Part shown: positions 1-11,608 of the stretch, piece after piece
Numbering within the stretch: the stretch's first letter is position 1
Layout: every line of letters starts with the position of its first letter
Assembly: GCA_965153355.1 (NCBI GenBank)
Contig: OZ231128.1
Span: forward strand, 1,240,001 to 1,304,000
Source: Flaccisagitta enflata
Lineage: Eukaryota; Chaetognatha; Sagittoidea; Aphragmophora
Reading direction: 5' to 3'
Length of the DNA stretch: 64,000 nt
Program-made: the position numbers and the translations under genes
Notes under the pieces: generated by a model
What the model saw: only the letters and a program-made list of their open reading frames with translations
What the model was told of the DNA's origin: nothing
Database searches by the model: none

Positions 1-351
1 GGGGGAATTTTGCCTCCTCCTTCTCCTTCCCCTCCTCCCTACCCCCCTCCCCCAACCTTCAGGTCCATTTCTCAGCCACGAGGCCCACATCTCCGCCTCA
101 AGGCCCAAATCCCAGTCTTGAGGCTAGGATATAGGCCTCGAGGATGGGAATTTGGCCTCAAGGCTCGGATTTGGACCTTTAGGCAGGGATTTGAGCCTCA
201 AAACTGGGATTTGGGCCTCAAGGCTGGGATATGGGCCTCAAGGCTGAGATATGGGCCTGGAGGTTGAGGGGGGGGGGATACAAAGATGGAGGAGAAGGAG
301 GAGGAGGAAAAATTTCCCCATATGTGAAAGCATAGGTTGGGGTCACTGCCC
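1..351. repeat. Foldback-like repeat with ~20-bp minisatellite (left end cut by the window)
   Basis: A pyrimidine-rich left arm (1-55) is mirrored by a purine-rich right arm (285-320), so the two can pair. Between them are about ten degenerate copies of a ~20-bp unit of the form GGCCTCAAGGCTGGGATTT. The outer right end (320-351) reads 'CATATGTGAAAGCATAGG' followed by GGGGTCACTGCCC. Close relatives of that end recur at 9105-9140, 11950-12006 and 31695-31735, so this is a dispersed family. No coding capacity is credible. Confidence 0.7.
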
Positions 352-363
352 AAAAAAGTAAGT

Positions 364-436
364 TGTGACTGACCGACCAACCGACGGAGGGATGGACTAA
401 GCGGGGTGTAGAGTCGTGTAGCACAGGACTATAAAG
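364..436 (+). repeat. 3' part of short GACG-array element (type A)
   Basis: A GACC/GACGG array is followed by GCGGGGTGTAGAGTCG and a terminal hairpin-like end. The same 3' end occurs complete at 22073-22271. Only the 3' part is present here. Confidence 0.6.
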
Positions 437-496
437 AAAAGCAGCTGGAATATGCAAGGGGGATAAATGATTGAAAGAGGGCTTGGACGTAACAAG

Positions 497-1131
497 GCCA
501 ACATCTATAAGTCGCGTGCTAGACATACATATGTACTTAATTACACAATCGCATAACCAAAAATGACTGAAAATTACTTAAAATGACACAAAATGATTCA
601 ATTGGCTGAACAGGTTGCCCAAGGGCAATATGTGGTCAGCGATACCCGTTGCCCTGCTTTGCATGGTTGTAAATCGGAATGAGAGGAAGCAGGGCAGTGG
701 CTTTGAAGGGGACGAAGTCCTGTAGAACACAGGTGGACTTTTGTTCGTCCATTCGTCCATCCATCCGTCAGTCCCCCCCAGGCCCTCTCAGGCCTGAAAT
801 CTGCCCTCTCAGGCCTGAAATCTACCCTCTCAGGCCTGAAATCTGCCCTCTCAGGCCTTGAATCTGCGAGGGAAGATTTAAGGCCTGAGAGGACAGGTTT
901 CAGGCCTGAGAAAGCGGATTTCAGGCCTGAGAGGGCAGATTCAAGGCCTGAGAGGGCAGATTTCAAGCCTGAGAGGGCAGATTTCAGGCCTGAGAGGGCA
1001 GATTTCAGGCCTTAGAGGGCCTGGGGGAGACTAACAAACAAACGGACGGACGGGCAAACGGGCAAACGGACGAACGAAAGTCCCCCTATGTTCTACAGGA
1101 CTTTGTCCCCTTTGGGGCCGCTGCCCAAAAA
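497..1131. mobile_element. Foldback element with inverted 21-bp minisatellite arms, preceded by a type B head
   Basis: A head reading AACAAGGCCAACATC and an AATGACTT-type tract (497-608) lead into a foldback element. Its left end has GCCCAAGGGCAATATGTGG and GGCAGTGGC; its right end is the inverse (GGGGCCGCTGCCC at about 1114-1126). Internally, copies of a 21-bp unit beginning GGCCTGAGAGGGCAG occur in one orientation at 778-870 and in the opposite orientation at 880-1020, so the element is a large potential hairpin. GACG/GACC arrays border the minisatellite. The same architecture recurs at 18363-18851, 20848-21531, 59775-60168 and 62415-63232. No transposase is present. Confidence 0.75.
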
Positions 1132-1282
1132 GGAGTTAAAATGACTTTAATTGAATTCAATTCAATGGGAAATGTGCATTTTTTTTACTTTTTTGTAAAT
1201 TTTCCATGTTATTTTTTAGAAAGTTGGTATTGTATTTTCCTTTCAATTCAATGGGAATTTGAGGCTTGAGAAGCTTGGAGAG

Positions 1283-1372
1283 GGAATGGATGGATGGAAT
1301 GGATATGGAATGGAAGGACGGATATATGGAATGGATATGGAATGGAAGGACGGATATATGGACGGATGGACA
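1283..1372. repeat. Short tandem repeat, GGATATGGAATGGAAGG units
   Basis: Two to three copies of a ~35-bp unit built from ATGGA, ending GGACGGATATATGG. Simple-sequence origin is likely. Confidence 0.6.
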
Positions 1373-2018
1373 CACATTTGGAAATTCACCCCCGTGTCCT
1401 AAAAAGGAAGGGGAGTGATAGATAAGGCGAGGGATAACAAAAGAGAAGACATGGGAGAGGGTTGAAGAGAAGGGAAGAAAAACATAAACATTTACAGCTT
1501 ATTTCTTGCGGCTGAAGCCTCCTTTATGTAACAATGAAATACTGTTGCACTGTAGTTCTGAACAAATACAGTACTACTATAGTACTACTAACGTCTGTAC
1601 CAATAAAAGTTGCAAGCTAAACTAGGATAGCTACAGAGATCATTTGTGGAGATTTTAGTGACCCTCGGAGTTTGTTTAGGTATGTAAACAAACAGACAAA
1701 AAATGACCAAATTTTTGGAGGTCCAAAACCCAGGCAAGAAAAAAATTTCAAAACATCTTTTTGGTGAAAGATGCTTTAGACAAGCTCCCTGAAGAGTCGA
1801 GAACAGGTTATCCCATAGAAAAGAGTAAACTTCTTTGTTTATTTTTGTTTTGAAAAAATGCTCAAATTTGCAAAAAACTTAGAGCCCAGAAAAGCCTGGT
1901 CGGCCATGTTTTTTAGCATCTTTTATCACCATGGAATCCAGCAAAATCAGCAGCAGCACTGCAGATCTGTATTCTTGGAGGAGTTTATCTATTGTTTTGG
2001 GCCAATTTTCACTGTTTT

Positions 2019-2092
2019 GCCTCGGTGGCTTGGTGGTTACAGGACTGGATTTTGGATTAGAGGATAAGGGTTCGAATCTTCAAGCTTGAGCA
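2019..2092 (+). repeat. tRNA-like sequence, probable SINE head or tRNA relic
   Basis: An A-box-like segment (TGGCTTGGTGGTTA, 2027-2040) and a B-box-like segment (GGTTCGAATC, 2069-2078) are spaced as in a tRNA. The acceptor stem does not pair well and there is no terminal CCA, so it is unlikely to be a working tRNA gene. A tRNA-derived SINE head is the simplest reading. Confidence 0.4.
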
Positions 2093-2099
2093 TTCCATA

Positions 2100-3430
2100 T
2101 GGACTGTTGCTGATATCAATTGAGATTCATGAAAAAAAATTGTCATTAATTCCCCCATTTTTGAAAAGCACTTGGCAAAAAATCCAGCAACAAAAATTTG
2201 ATTTCAACAAATTAAAATGAAGAAAATGTTAGTGCTTCAATATGCAAATAACATTGATAAAACTGTAGGCTATACAGTAATTCTAACTACAAAGTCAGGT
2301 TGAACATCTCTTTTATCTATACTCAGTATTGTTTTTGCCTGTTATGGTCTAAAGGTTTGCATAAATTGAAGCTAGTGAAGAATTCAATTTAGATGATATT
2401 CAATGAGAAAAAAAAAATTTGCAGACAATCAATTTCTCTAAGCAAAATCTTAAGGTTTGAACTGAAAGATTTCAATTTTCTGTCACTTTTTTCAAAGATT
2501 TGTTTAATCTTTAGCTTTTTTAATTTGGTCTTTTTTTTCATTGCTTTGCATGCTATCAAAACCTACATTTTTTTACACTATTTTGTTTGGTTGCACAAAA
2601 ATGAATGGACAGATTTTATCCTAGCTCTTACTGCAACATTATTAACCACCCCATAAATTTGCTTTTGCCCACAGTTTAAGAAAAAAACTGGCAGCGAAAT
2701 CGTTTTTCAAATCACCTTGCAGTGGCTTGTAATGATTGCTTGTTGAAATAAGAAATTTTAGATTGTGGTTTCTGATAACCTTCAGTGTGAGAACCCAAGA
2801 CTTCATTTTTTTTAAATTATCAAGAAATTCATTTTAAGATGATATTTCCGTTAATTTGTAGTCTCTACTAAAAAGATTGGATAGAAACTGTTTATTACCT
2901 TCATGTCTTGTTTATGAAAAGAAAGGGTCACTCAGATCATAATTGTGAAACCATTCCAAAATTTAATCCAGTCAGCTGCAATATGCAAATGAGGCTAGTG
3001 TACCTTCAAATATATGTGTTGATTAAACATTACTTTGCCTAAACCTCTGTTAAACATCTTTTTCAATAATATAATATCAGTGGACAACGAGGGAATTACA
3101 TGCATTCTGACCACTTATCAACAAATGTTACTTATTTCTCAATCTTTCAACATGAACGTTTTTGTGATCCATGTCCACTTATAGCTCTTAAGATGGTAAT
3201 TCATCTAGACATATCTTTTTATGGTTTTTATCAGATCCTTGGGAGTTTCACTTTTTTAGAAGCAATATGTAGATAAGACTGAAAAGCAAATCAAAAGGTG
3301 TAATCTCCTTTGAAGCTAACCTCAAGATAATATGCATAAAGAAGTTATTTTCATATCAGTGCATATCTTGAAATGACAAAAATAATCATTGTCAAAATGT
3401 TTTACCCTGTCTATCTAACCTGTAGAAACT
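2100..3430. other. AT-rich non-coding stretch
   Basis: AT-rich sequence without a credible ORF, splice-bounded exon or tandem repeat. It could be intergenic, or part of an intron upstream of the exon at 5150-5236. Confidence 0.5.
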
Positions 3431-3431
3431 A

Positions 3432-4026
3432 ACAGGGTGTGCAAAAAAATCCGCACTCGTCATCAAATGTATCAAAAAGACACTTATAATTTATAGAATT
3501 CTTTCAAATTCTATCAAACTAATGCTCAAAGTTAGAAATCAGGTTATTTTTATACTTTAGATAAGGAAAAAATGTAGTTATGGTATACAGCAGAGTAAAT
3601 TTTTAGACCAATAAAGACATAACTAGAATATTGTAAAAAATTCTTTATCTGTGAATAAATAGCTTTATTTTGTCTAAATTCAATTGATGTATCATTTTTT
3701 GTTGATTGAAACCCCTCCTGCTTGACCTAACTATCTCCCCTAGATGCATTTCTTCCAAAACAATCCGTCTAGGGGCTAAAGAGGTAGTTAAAACTTTCTT
3801 TTTTTAGTAAACATAGCTCTATCGATAAAATCATGTCAAAATCTTATTTTCTGTTTCTTTTTAATTGCATATCTTGGCCATGTATGGAAATTGTATCAGC
3901 TGTTCTTGATTTCTACTTTTAGTATAACCAACTAGGATACTCTGGTTCAAATTTTAACTCTTAACTCCAATAACAAGTATGGTTTTTAAGCATTACACTG
4001 AGTGCAAATTTTTTTGCACACCCTGT
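3432..4026. mobile_element. 595-bp MITE with Tc1/mariner-type termini
   Basis: The ends are near-perfect inverted repeats: ACAGGGTGTGCAAAAAAAT at the left and its complement at 4003-4026. The element is flanked on both sides by TA, the target duplication of Tc1/mariner transposons. There is no ORF for a transposase, so it is non-autonomous. Confidence 0.85.
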
Positions 4027-4803
4027 TAAATAAAGCATGACATCTTCTATTTTTTCATGGTAAATGAATTAGCAACATTGGGGGCATTCAAAGTCATTTA
4101 GTTTTTTCTGGTCTTTTAGGTAAGAAAGAAAACTATATTTTACTTAGTGTTTACAAGGGTAATAACTGTTAATAACCTGGATGGATGGCCTGAAATTGAG
4201 CTATTAATTAGCTTTATCCTGCTTCAAAGAGCTCTTTATTAACTCTTCTAAGCTTTTGGAGATCATCAAATTTTATGGTTTTAAAGAACAAAACGCCTCA
4301 AAACCTCCTTTGTCTGTGTGCTGTGGTGCTTCTTGTGATCTTATTTGCATATTGAAGCATTCAGTATTTTTCCATGTATCATCTCAAATATGATGCCTAG
4401 CTGAATATCAAATTTTTAAGATAGCAACAAAGATATGTTTGGTAGCTGATATGTTTTTTATGGCTCTAAAATCCTAAAATCGTTTCATTTTGTTACTTTT
4501 TGATTTGGCAAATGATCAGCACAAAGAAATTACTCAAAGTTCAGCCAAATGATAAAAGAAAAGTCACACCTTCTTTTTGTTTTCAATAACATTTTCTCCT
4601 CTGAAATGTCCAAATCCTGGGTTGTAATTTGATTATCACTAGAAATATCAAAATGCAATGATTATAAAACACATAATACATAATACATAACACATAATTA
4701 AACTAGTTCCTGTGAATTTTGTGTGTCTTAGAAGATGTTTAAACCTCCCTATCTTTATTGTTTTCTGTAAAATCAAAGAAATCACAACCAATGCCTACTG
4801 AAT

Positions 4804-4876
4804 AATGGCTAGAATCAAACTCATCACCTTTGAGTTTGACACCAAGTTTCTTACCACTAAGCCACTGAGACAATGC
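4804..4876 (-). repeat. tRNA-like sequence, probable SINE head or tRNA relic
   Basis: On the minus strand, CAGTGGCTTAGTGGTAAG resembles an A box and GAGTTTGATTC resembles a B box, at tRNA spacing. Pairing of the acceptor stem is poor, so a functional tRNA is not claimed. It resembles the plus-strand tRNA-like segment at 2019-2092. Confidence 0.4.
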
Positions 4877-5149
4877 TTTGCAAAGGGAAAATGGGATGAC
4901 ATGCTTGATTCTTTATTCTTCCTGCTGGGTTGCCAGCTGTTCTTTTATTTATCTCTTTAATTGCTTCCTGTCACAGCGAAGTTTGGAGGGTTGCCCTGCA
5001 GGTTTTTGAGTACAAAATTGACCAAAAAAGCTGCTGCGTTATAATGCTACTATACTAGTACAGGACTGCCCCTACCCAACTAGCCGCAACATTTCCCTGT
5101 GTTGGGCTTGTTAGCTCTAATATTTGGTTTATTCCTATATTCCTTTCAG

Positions 5150-5236
5150 CACCTGCAAACTCCGAGCTTGGGAAAATCGGCAAACTGGAGTTGATAATAG
5201 CAACCCTCCAGGCAAAATTGAAAAACGATGAAAAAG
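5150..5236 (+). CDS. Exon of a coiled-coil/collagen gene: coiled-coil segment
   Basis: An 87-bp open segment lies between a strong acceptor (a pyrimidine-rich stretch ending TTTCAG at 5149) and a donor GTGAG at 5237. With phase-1 boundaries it encodes about 29 residues with heptad-like spacing (for example LGKIGKLELIIATLQAKL), suggesting a short coiled coil. The donor phase matches the acceptor phase of the exon at 12068, about 6.8 kb away, and the coiled-coil character continues there. Upstream exons, including a signal peptide, were not found. In collagen-family proteins such segments usually trimerise the chain. The grouping with the downstream exons is inference from matching phase, strand and content. 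Confidence 0.55.
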
Positions 5237-5604
5237 GTGAGAAAACCGTCAGGAAAATAACAACAAGATACAAACAGAAACCCAAACATTCAGTCATCTA
5301 AATAAAGCAATACCTGCGCTGTGGTAACTGTGGCAAACTAATCAAACTTGCTGTTACAAATAGATAGACCAACCAAATCACTGACTGGCCCAAACTGATG
5401 AATTGTAGAATCACTTGCGCACCAATAACATGCAAAGTTTAAAGTGCATATGCACTTTGGTTTCATGAGAAATGGTAAGTCCTTGGCAATGCCTTGCGGG
5501 ACCCCATGGGCAGGGTCGGCCGGTTCCTCGGCACGGTAGGGCCGAATGCCGGAAGTCGGGACCTCGGTATGGGCAGGGGTCGTACTAAGGCTCGGTAGAG
5601 GGCT

Positions 5605-6236
5605 CCGGTACACAGCCGCCCAGAGCTTGACACCAGTTGACCTGAAATGATCGTCACCAACTTCAGTGGTTTCATGACCCTGATGGTGCATACATTACAT
5701 ATCTAGACAAAATGAAAACTGTTTTGGGGCGCTTTTTAAGATATCTAAAAGAATAGTATTATTTTACTATATTTTTTACTATAACTCTTAGTGATAAATT
5801 TTTTTGATAATTTCAACTGCAGATTTGATCTCAGATGATAGTTTCTGGTTCGTTTGATATGTCACACTATATACTTTTGCAAAAGAAATAAAAGCCTATT
5901 TTTTGGTCACATTACTATATAAAACAATGTTAAATAGCAAAATCTAACTTTTTATTTCTTTTGCAAAAGCATATAGTGTTACTTATCAAACGAACCGGAA
6001 ACTATCATCTGAGATGAAATCTGCAGTCAGAATTATCAAAAAAATTCATCACAAAGAGTTATCGTAAAAAATATCGTAACATATTACTATTTTTTTAGAT
6101 ATCTAAAAAAGCGCCCCAAAACAGATTTCATTTTTTCTAGAAATTTATTCTATGCAGCATCAGGGTCATAAAACCACTGAAGTTGTAAACGATCATTTCA
6201 GGTCAACTGGCGTCAAGCTCTGGGTGACTGTGGGTA
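5605..6236. mobile_element. ~630-bp palindromic foldback/MITE
   Basis: Two arms of roughly 290 bp are inverse copies: 5620-5885 pairs with 5960-6232, around a short AT-rich centre. The terminal blocks contain CAGAGCTTGAC (left) and GTCAAGCTCTG (right). No ORF for a transposase is present and no clear target duplication was recognised. The superfamily is unassigned. Confidence 0.75.
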
Positions 6237-6480
6237 CTAGTTGATAGTAAAAAAAATCCAACTAAAAAATCTAACTCACTACTGTTGAAAATTTGATAAC
6301 AATGAAAAAAGAGAAAAAATGGATAAACGATTTGAATTAGAAAAAAATGCAGTAGTTTGAATTTAGTTTAAGACTCGATGTTCTGATGTTTGGTTGTCGA
6401 TGACCGGAAGTTAAGATAATACCAATCGCGATTCCTGATTATTCTTTGCCATTAACTGTCTTCGAATTTTTTTCTTTTTT

Positions 6481-6482
<2 letters not shown>

Positions 6483-6525
<43 letters not shown>

Positions 6526-6645
6526 AAAAGTCTTATTCTAAAAGAAAAGTCTCATTCTAAAAGAAAAGTCATTCTAAAAGAAAAGTCTCATTCTAATTCT
6601 AAAAGAAAAAAGTCATTCTAAAAGAAAAGTCTCATTCTAATTCTT
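6483..6645. repeat. GA microsatellite followed by an AAAAGAAAAGTCTCATTCT array
   Basis: About 19 GA dinucleotides (6484-6520) are followed by six or so degenerate copies of an 18-19-bp unit AAAAGAAAAGTCTCATTCT. Confidence 0.8.
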
Positions 6646-7440
6646 TTGTAATGATCTCGAGTTAATCATATAGGAGAATAATAAATCATTTTAAAATGTT
6701 TTAAACTATTTTTTTTGTATTTTTCGATTAAAATATATATGGAAATGAATTTAAAAGAAGTAAAAAGAAAGAATAGAAATAATGGATGCTAAAGAAGAAC
6801 AATAATGAAAAAATGAAATTATGAAATGTGAAAAAGATTTAAATAAAAGTTGAAAAAAAAAGATATTTGAGAAAAATAAAAAATGAAAACAAGAAAAAAA
6901 AGAATGATGGCACCAAAACAATTTTATAATAGAATTACTCATCAATGTGATCATTTTTTGTTCAATAATTCTAAAATGATCGCGGAAAATTTACCATGAA
7001 CGTAAAAAAGAATATGTTCGAGAACAATTTTTCAAAAACAGATGAAGGAGGAGGAAGAGGAGGAGGTGGAGGCAGAGGGCCGGGATATGCATCAGGTCCC
7101 GGGAATTCGGGACAAGGTGATGTCCCGGCATGTCGGGACCTCGGGACCCAAGTCCCGCCAGGCATTGGTCCTTGGGGCCCAGGATTAAGCTGGAATTCAT
7201 TGACTGGACTTGGAAGCTCTACTTTCTAAATAAGGGCAAGATGGCCAACATTGCCTCATCTATGAATGAATGTTGTTTATGAATAAATGAAGGAATCAAC
7301 GAATGAACTAAAGAAGAAAACAACAATGAGGTTGGCTCAGCTTTTTAGTTGCTACACGCAACTCCGTCCGTCAGTCTGTTGTTCCCTTGGTCCATGAACT
7401 TGAGTCAAAATGAGGGAAACGAGCAATTTGAATACTTTTT

Positions 7441-8632
7441 GGGCAGCGGCCCCAATGGGCCAATATCCTGTGGGACACAGGGGTAAATTTCCAGACGTCC
7501 GTCCATACATCCGTTGGGGGTTGGGTCGTTGTAGGGGTGCCCGAGGTGGTGATAAAGGGGGTATTTGGGGTGATTTTGTATTTTTTAGGTTAAACTTTCC
7601 TCTGGTATATCCAAAACTCGCTATGTGATGGTGATTTTGGGGGTTGGGTCATTGTAGGGGTGCCCGAGGTGGTGATAAAGGGGGTATTTGGGGTGATTTT
7701 GTATTTTTTAGGTTAAACTTTCCTCTGGTATATCCAAATCTCGCTATGTGATGGTGATTTTGGGGGTTGGGTCGTTGTAGGGGTGCCCGAGGTGGTGATA
7801 AAGGGGGTATTTGGGGTGATTTTGTATTTTTTAGGTTAAACTTTCCTCTGGTATATCCAAATCTCGCTATGTGATGGTGATTTTGGGGGTTGGGTCGTTG
7901 TAGGGGTGCCCGAGGTGGTGATAAAGGGGGTATTTGGGGTGATTTTGTATTTTTTAGGTTAAACTTTCCTCTGGTATATCCAAATCTCGCTATGTGATGG
8001 TGATTTTGGGGGTTGGGTCGTTGTAGGGGTGCCCGAGGTGGTGATAAAGGGGGTATTTGGGGTGATTTTGTATTTTTTAGGTTAAACTTTCCTCTGGTAT
8101 ATCCAAATCTCGCTATGTGATGGTGATTTTGGGGGTTGGGTCGTTGTACGGTTGCCCGAGGTGGTGATAAAGGGGGTATTTGGGGTAATTTTGTATTTTT
8201 TAGGTTAAACTTTCCTCTGGTATATCCAAATCTCGCTATGTATCCCCCCCCAGGGCCCCTCTCAGGCCCCAGATCAGCCCTCTCAGGCCCAAATTCAGTC
8301 CTCACAGGCCTAAAATTATGCCCTATCAGTTCCAAAATCAGCCCTCTCATGCCCAAAATTAGCTCTCTCAAGCATAAAATCAGGTCACTGGGGCCCTAAA
8401 TCAGCCTTGTTAGGCCCAGTATCAGCCATTTCAGGCCTAAAATCAGATCTCTCAAACCTAAAACTGACAACTGGGGTTTCAATTCAGCTCTCAAAATAAT
8501 CCTCTCAGGTTTCTAATCTGCCCTCATCCCTATGCTAAATCAATCAAATCAGTCCCTAAATGTGCTTCTCAGGACGTCTGGAAATTCACCCCAGTGTCCT
8601 ACAGGACATGGCCCTTTGGGGCCGCTGCCCTG
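7441..8632. mobile_element. Foldback-family element carrying a 123-bp minisatellite
   Basis: The left end is GGGCAGCGGCCCC followed by a CCTGTGGGACACAGGGG motif and GTCCGTCC. The right end is the inverse, closing with GGGGCCGCTGCCC at about 8632. These ends match the other foldback elements in the window, but the interior is different: a 123-bp tandem array (7518-8255) followed by CTCAGGCCC-type units (8255-8570). Confidence 0.65.
7518..8255. repeat. 123-bp tandem repeat, six copies
   Basis: Units start at 7518, 7641, 7764 and so on with a constant 123-bp spacing and very few differences. Because 123 is 41 codons, all copies are open in one minus-strand frame, giving a repetitive ORF at 7649-8371. 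The translation has no recognisable domain, so a protein is not claimed. Confidence 0.9.
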
Positions 8633-9110
8633 CTCTCACTCCACTTCCTCAGCTGATCACTCCAAGCAGGGCATCGGGTACCGCTGACCATGTGTAATCC
8701 TTGGATGACTAGTTGAGTATGCTTGTGTGTTGGGGTGTGGATGTGGTTGCCAGACTGAGTGAAGTTATCAAAGGCAGAGGACTGGAGAGCTGATTTGAGG
8801 TCCTGAGGGATGAATTGAGGTCTGCGAGGGCTAATCTAAGGGCCTGGAGGGTGAGTCTGAAAGTGCCGATATGGGGCCCAGAAGGCAAATGGGGGGGGGG
8901 GGAGACATACAAATGGAAGGATGGAAGGATTAACAGACATCTGGAAATTCACCCCTGTGTCCTACAGGACATCTGCCGATGCCCAAAAACGAAATGTATA
9001 CAGAAATAGTCGCAAAAGCGTTAGATGGTCAGCGGTACCCGTGCCCTGCTTAAGTAAGTTACAATGGTAGTTGAGGGAGGGAGCAGGGCAGCGGCCCCAA
9101 AGGGGTCCAT
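8575..9110. repeat. Foldback-family ends and outer flank, with a second partial copy
   Basis: GGAAATTCACCCC, then GTGTCCTACAGGACAT and GGGGCCGCTGCCC, is followed by an outer segment containing GCAGGGCATCGGGTAC. The same outer segment reappears at 55440-55531. A second partial copy with a GGGGG tract and TGTGTCCTACAGGACAT lies at 8885-8980. Confidence 0.6.
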
Positions 9111-9365
9111 GACCTATGCTTTCAGACATATGGGGAATTATCTCCTCCTCCTCTGCACCCCCCTCCCCCCAACCTCTAGGCCCATATCTCAGCCTCGAGG
9201 CCCATATCCTAGCCTCGAGGCCCAAATTCCAGTCTTGAGGCCCAAATTCATTGAGGCAGGAATTTGGGCCTTGGGGTTGGGATTTGGGCTTTGAGGTCGG
9301 GATTTGTGCCTCATGACTGGGATTTGGGCCTCATGGCTAGGATTTGGGCCTCGAGGCTAAGATAA
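9005..9365. repeat. Foldback-like repeat with ~20-bp GGCCTCGAGGC minisatellite
   Basis: The end contains AAATAGTCGCAAAAG and GAGCAGGGCAGCGGCCCC, then CCTATGCTTTCAGACATATG. The interior is a ~20-bp array of GGCCTCGAGGCCCATAT type. The same end is found at 31590-31735. Confidence 0.65.
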
Positions 9366-9639
9366 CCATGGCAAAGAAAAAAAAGACAGTAATTTCAATG
9401 TACTCCTACTCACTAATTTTTTTGATCTGCTTAAAATCCTTTTAGGGAGTAATAGTTAATCAAATTACCTACTCAGCAAAAAAATCAGAACTCAAAAAAG
9501 GTAGTTTTTGAGCCCGTAGCGTCATTTTTTGTGAAAAAACATCAGAAATTAAAGAAGGGAAAAAAACTTCATAATTACAACTTTTAGAAAATTTATTTTG
9601 ACAACTTTTACAAAAATTGATGCTACAGGTACAGAAACA

Positions 9640-9750
9640 AGGCCGGATACACGGCAATCCAGTCGCGGATGGTTGGGCAGGAGCAGTAATGCAAAAACTG
9701 CCCGGAATTCAAAAATGTGACGGACGGACGGATCTATCGACCTACCGACC
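9640..9750 (+). repeat. Diverged type A element, 5' part
   Basis: It begins AAGGCCGGATACACGGC, continues with GTTGGGCAGGAGCAG and reaches a GACGGACGGACC array, as in the fuller copy at 22073-22271. It abuts the 71-bp satellite. Confidence 0.6.
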
Positions 9751-10377
9751 CACCGTGGCTAAAAACCACCCTCGACGCAGAACGGGGACCAACCAACCCC
9801 TCAACCAACCTAAACCACCATCACCGTGGCTAAAAACCACCCTCGACGCAGAATGGGGACCAACCAACCCCTCAACCAACCTAAACCACCATCACCGTGG
9901 CTAAAAACCACCCTCGACGCAGAACGGGGACCACCCAACCCCTCAATCAACCTAAACCACCATCACCGTGGCTAAAAACCACCCTCGACGCAGAACGGGG
10001 ACCAACCAACCCCTCAACCAACCTAAACCACCATCACCGTGGCTAAAAACCACCCTCGACGCAGAACGGGGACCAACCAACCCCTCAACCAACCTAAACC
10101 ACCATCACCGTGGCTAAAAACCACCCTCGACGCAGAACGGGGACCAACCAACCCCTCAACCAACCTAAACCACCATCACCGTGGCTAAAAACCACCCTCG
10201 ACGCAGAACGGGGACCAACCAACCCCTCAACCAACCTAAACCACCATCACCGTGGCTAAAAACCACCCTCGACGCAGAACGGGGACCAACCAACCCCTCA
10301 ACCAACCTAAACCACCATCACCGTGGCTAAAAACCACCCTCGACGCAGAACGGGGACCAACCAACCCCTCAACCAAC
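9751..10377. repeat. 71-bp minisatellite, about nine copies
   Basis: Copies of a unit starting CACCGTGGCTAAAAACC begin every 71 bp at 9751, 9822, 9893, 9964 and onward to 10319, with almost no divergence. The low divergence implies recent expansion or homogenisation. The copies are contiguous, with no spacers. Confidence 0.95.
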
Positions 10378-10724
10378 TTACACAGTGGTATCATTCTAAA
10401 CTCTTTCTTTGGCTGATTGCCGGTCAACGTCCCTCCCACCTCCACATTTGGTTTGTGTTTTCTGTTTGCTTCTCTGATCATATTCTCATTCTTTTATGAT
10501 GAATTTCACCAAGTCAATTATTACTAGTTTAATCATCAATGACTGTCGTAAGTCGTCTCATTCTCGAATCAGACAGCTTAGTTTTACTTTTAAGGAAATA
10601 CCGAGAAATTTTTTTGACTTGGTTTTCTTTCTTGAATCTTTAAACACAGTTAACAATAAGCAAATAGATTTGAAATGTTTGCATTGTTGTCCGATGTCCA
10701 TGTTCCATTGACTTTCCCTAACCC

Positions 10725-10746
10725 ACTCTCTCTCTCTCTCTCTCAC

Positions 10747-10837
<91 letters not shown>
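10725..10837. repeat. CT microsatellite
   Basis: A nearly uninterrupted run of CT dinucleotides. Confidence 0.95.
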
Positions 10838-10839
<2 letters not shown>

Positions 10840-10880
10840 GGTGGTTGGCGCGTGGGAAAACAGTCGAGTATGAACAACAT

Positions 10881-10950
10881 ATTGTTGTTGTTGTTGTTGT
10901 TGTTGCTAATGTTGTCGTTGTTGTTGTTGTTATTATTGTTGTTGTCGTCG

Positions 10951-11041
<91 letters not shown>

Positions 11042-11060
11042 CGTTGTTTTTGTTGTTGAT
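10881..11060. repeat. GTT microsatellite
   Basis: About 60 GTT triplets with a few interruptions. Long poly-Leu, poly-Val and poly-Asn ORFs here are translations of this repeat. Confidence 0.95.
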
Positions 11061-11530
11061 GTTTTTGTTACTGAATTTACTTCCCTGCACCAACACCGAC
11101 AAAAACTTCTTTGGCAAGTTCAGTTGTAACGTAACATAATGAACACTGTCATAGTCCCGCTACACATGATACACAAACCAGCACTAAAACGACGTTCTGA
11201 GTGGCGTAACCAAGGTAACGAGACAACAAACACAAGCATCGTTTGACTTGAGTCAAGAAAAGATGTTTAGGCTTCCCTCCGCCAGTTTTTTCTTCCGAGT
11301 AAGTCACTTAATTTGCATATTGCAGTAACGTCTATTTCTTTTTATTCCCGTTAACGTCAGAATTACGCACACATCGTCCACACCTAGTGACATGCCCGCC
11401 ATATTTCTTGATGTCTTGAGCTAGTCACTATCGCGGTATCTAGCTGACTTTAGCTGACGTTTAAGGAAAACTGGAGAGTTGTTTTTTTAGACATGATATA
11501 ACATTTTAAAACACATTGAAACTTTCCGGG

Positions 11531-11608
11531 TCATGGTCCAGTGTGCGACCTACCGACCTACCGACCGACAGGGCAAGGTGTAGAGTCGCGTGTCCGCGAC
11601 TAATAAAC
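11531..11608 (+). repeat. Type A element, 3' end
   Basis: GACCTACCGACCGACAGG is followed by GGTGTAGAGTCGCGTG and CGCGACTAA, the characteristic 3' hairpin end. The 5' portion is not recognisable. Confidence 0.6.

Noticed and set aside
2019-2092. Functional tRNA gene
   Set aside because: A- and B-box-like sequence is present, but the acceptor and T stems do not pair properly.
5338-5691. Minus-strand ORF of 117 residues
   Set aside because: It runs from a GC-rich repeat patch into the left arm of the palindromic element at 5605-6236 and has no recognisable domain or splice support.
9751-10377. CRISPR-like array
   Set aside because: Units are contiguous 71-bp repeats with no spacers, and the genome is eukaryotic.
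10675-11139. Long ORFs of poly-Leu, poly-Val, poly-Asn and poly-Ser/Leu
   Set aside because: They are translations of CT and GTT microsatellites on both strands and have no non-repetitive coding part.
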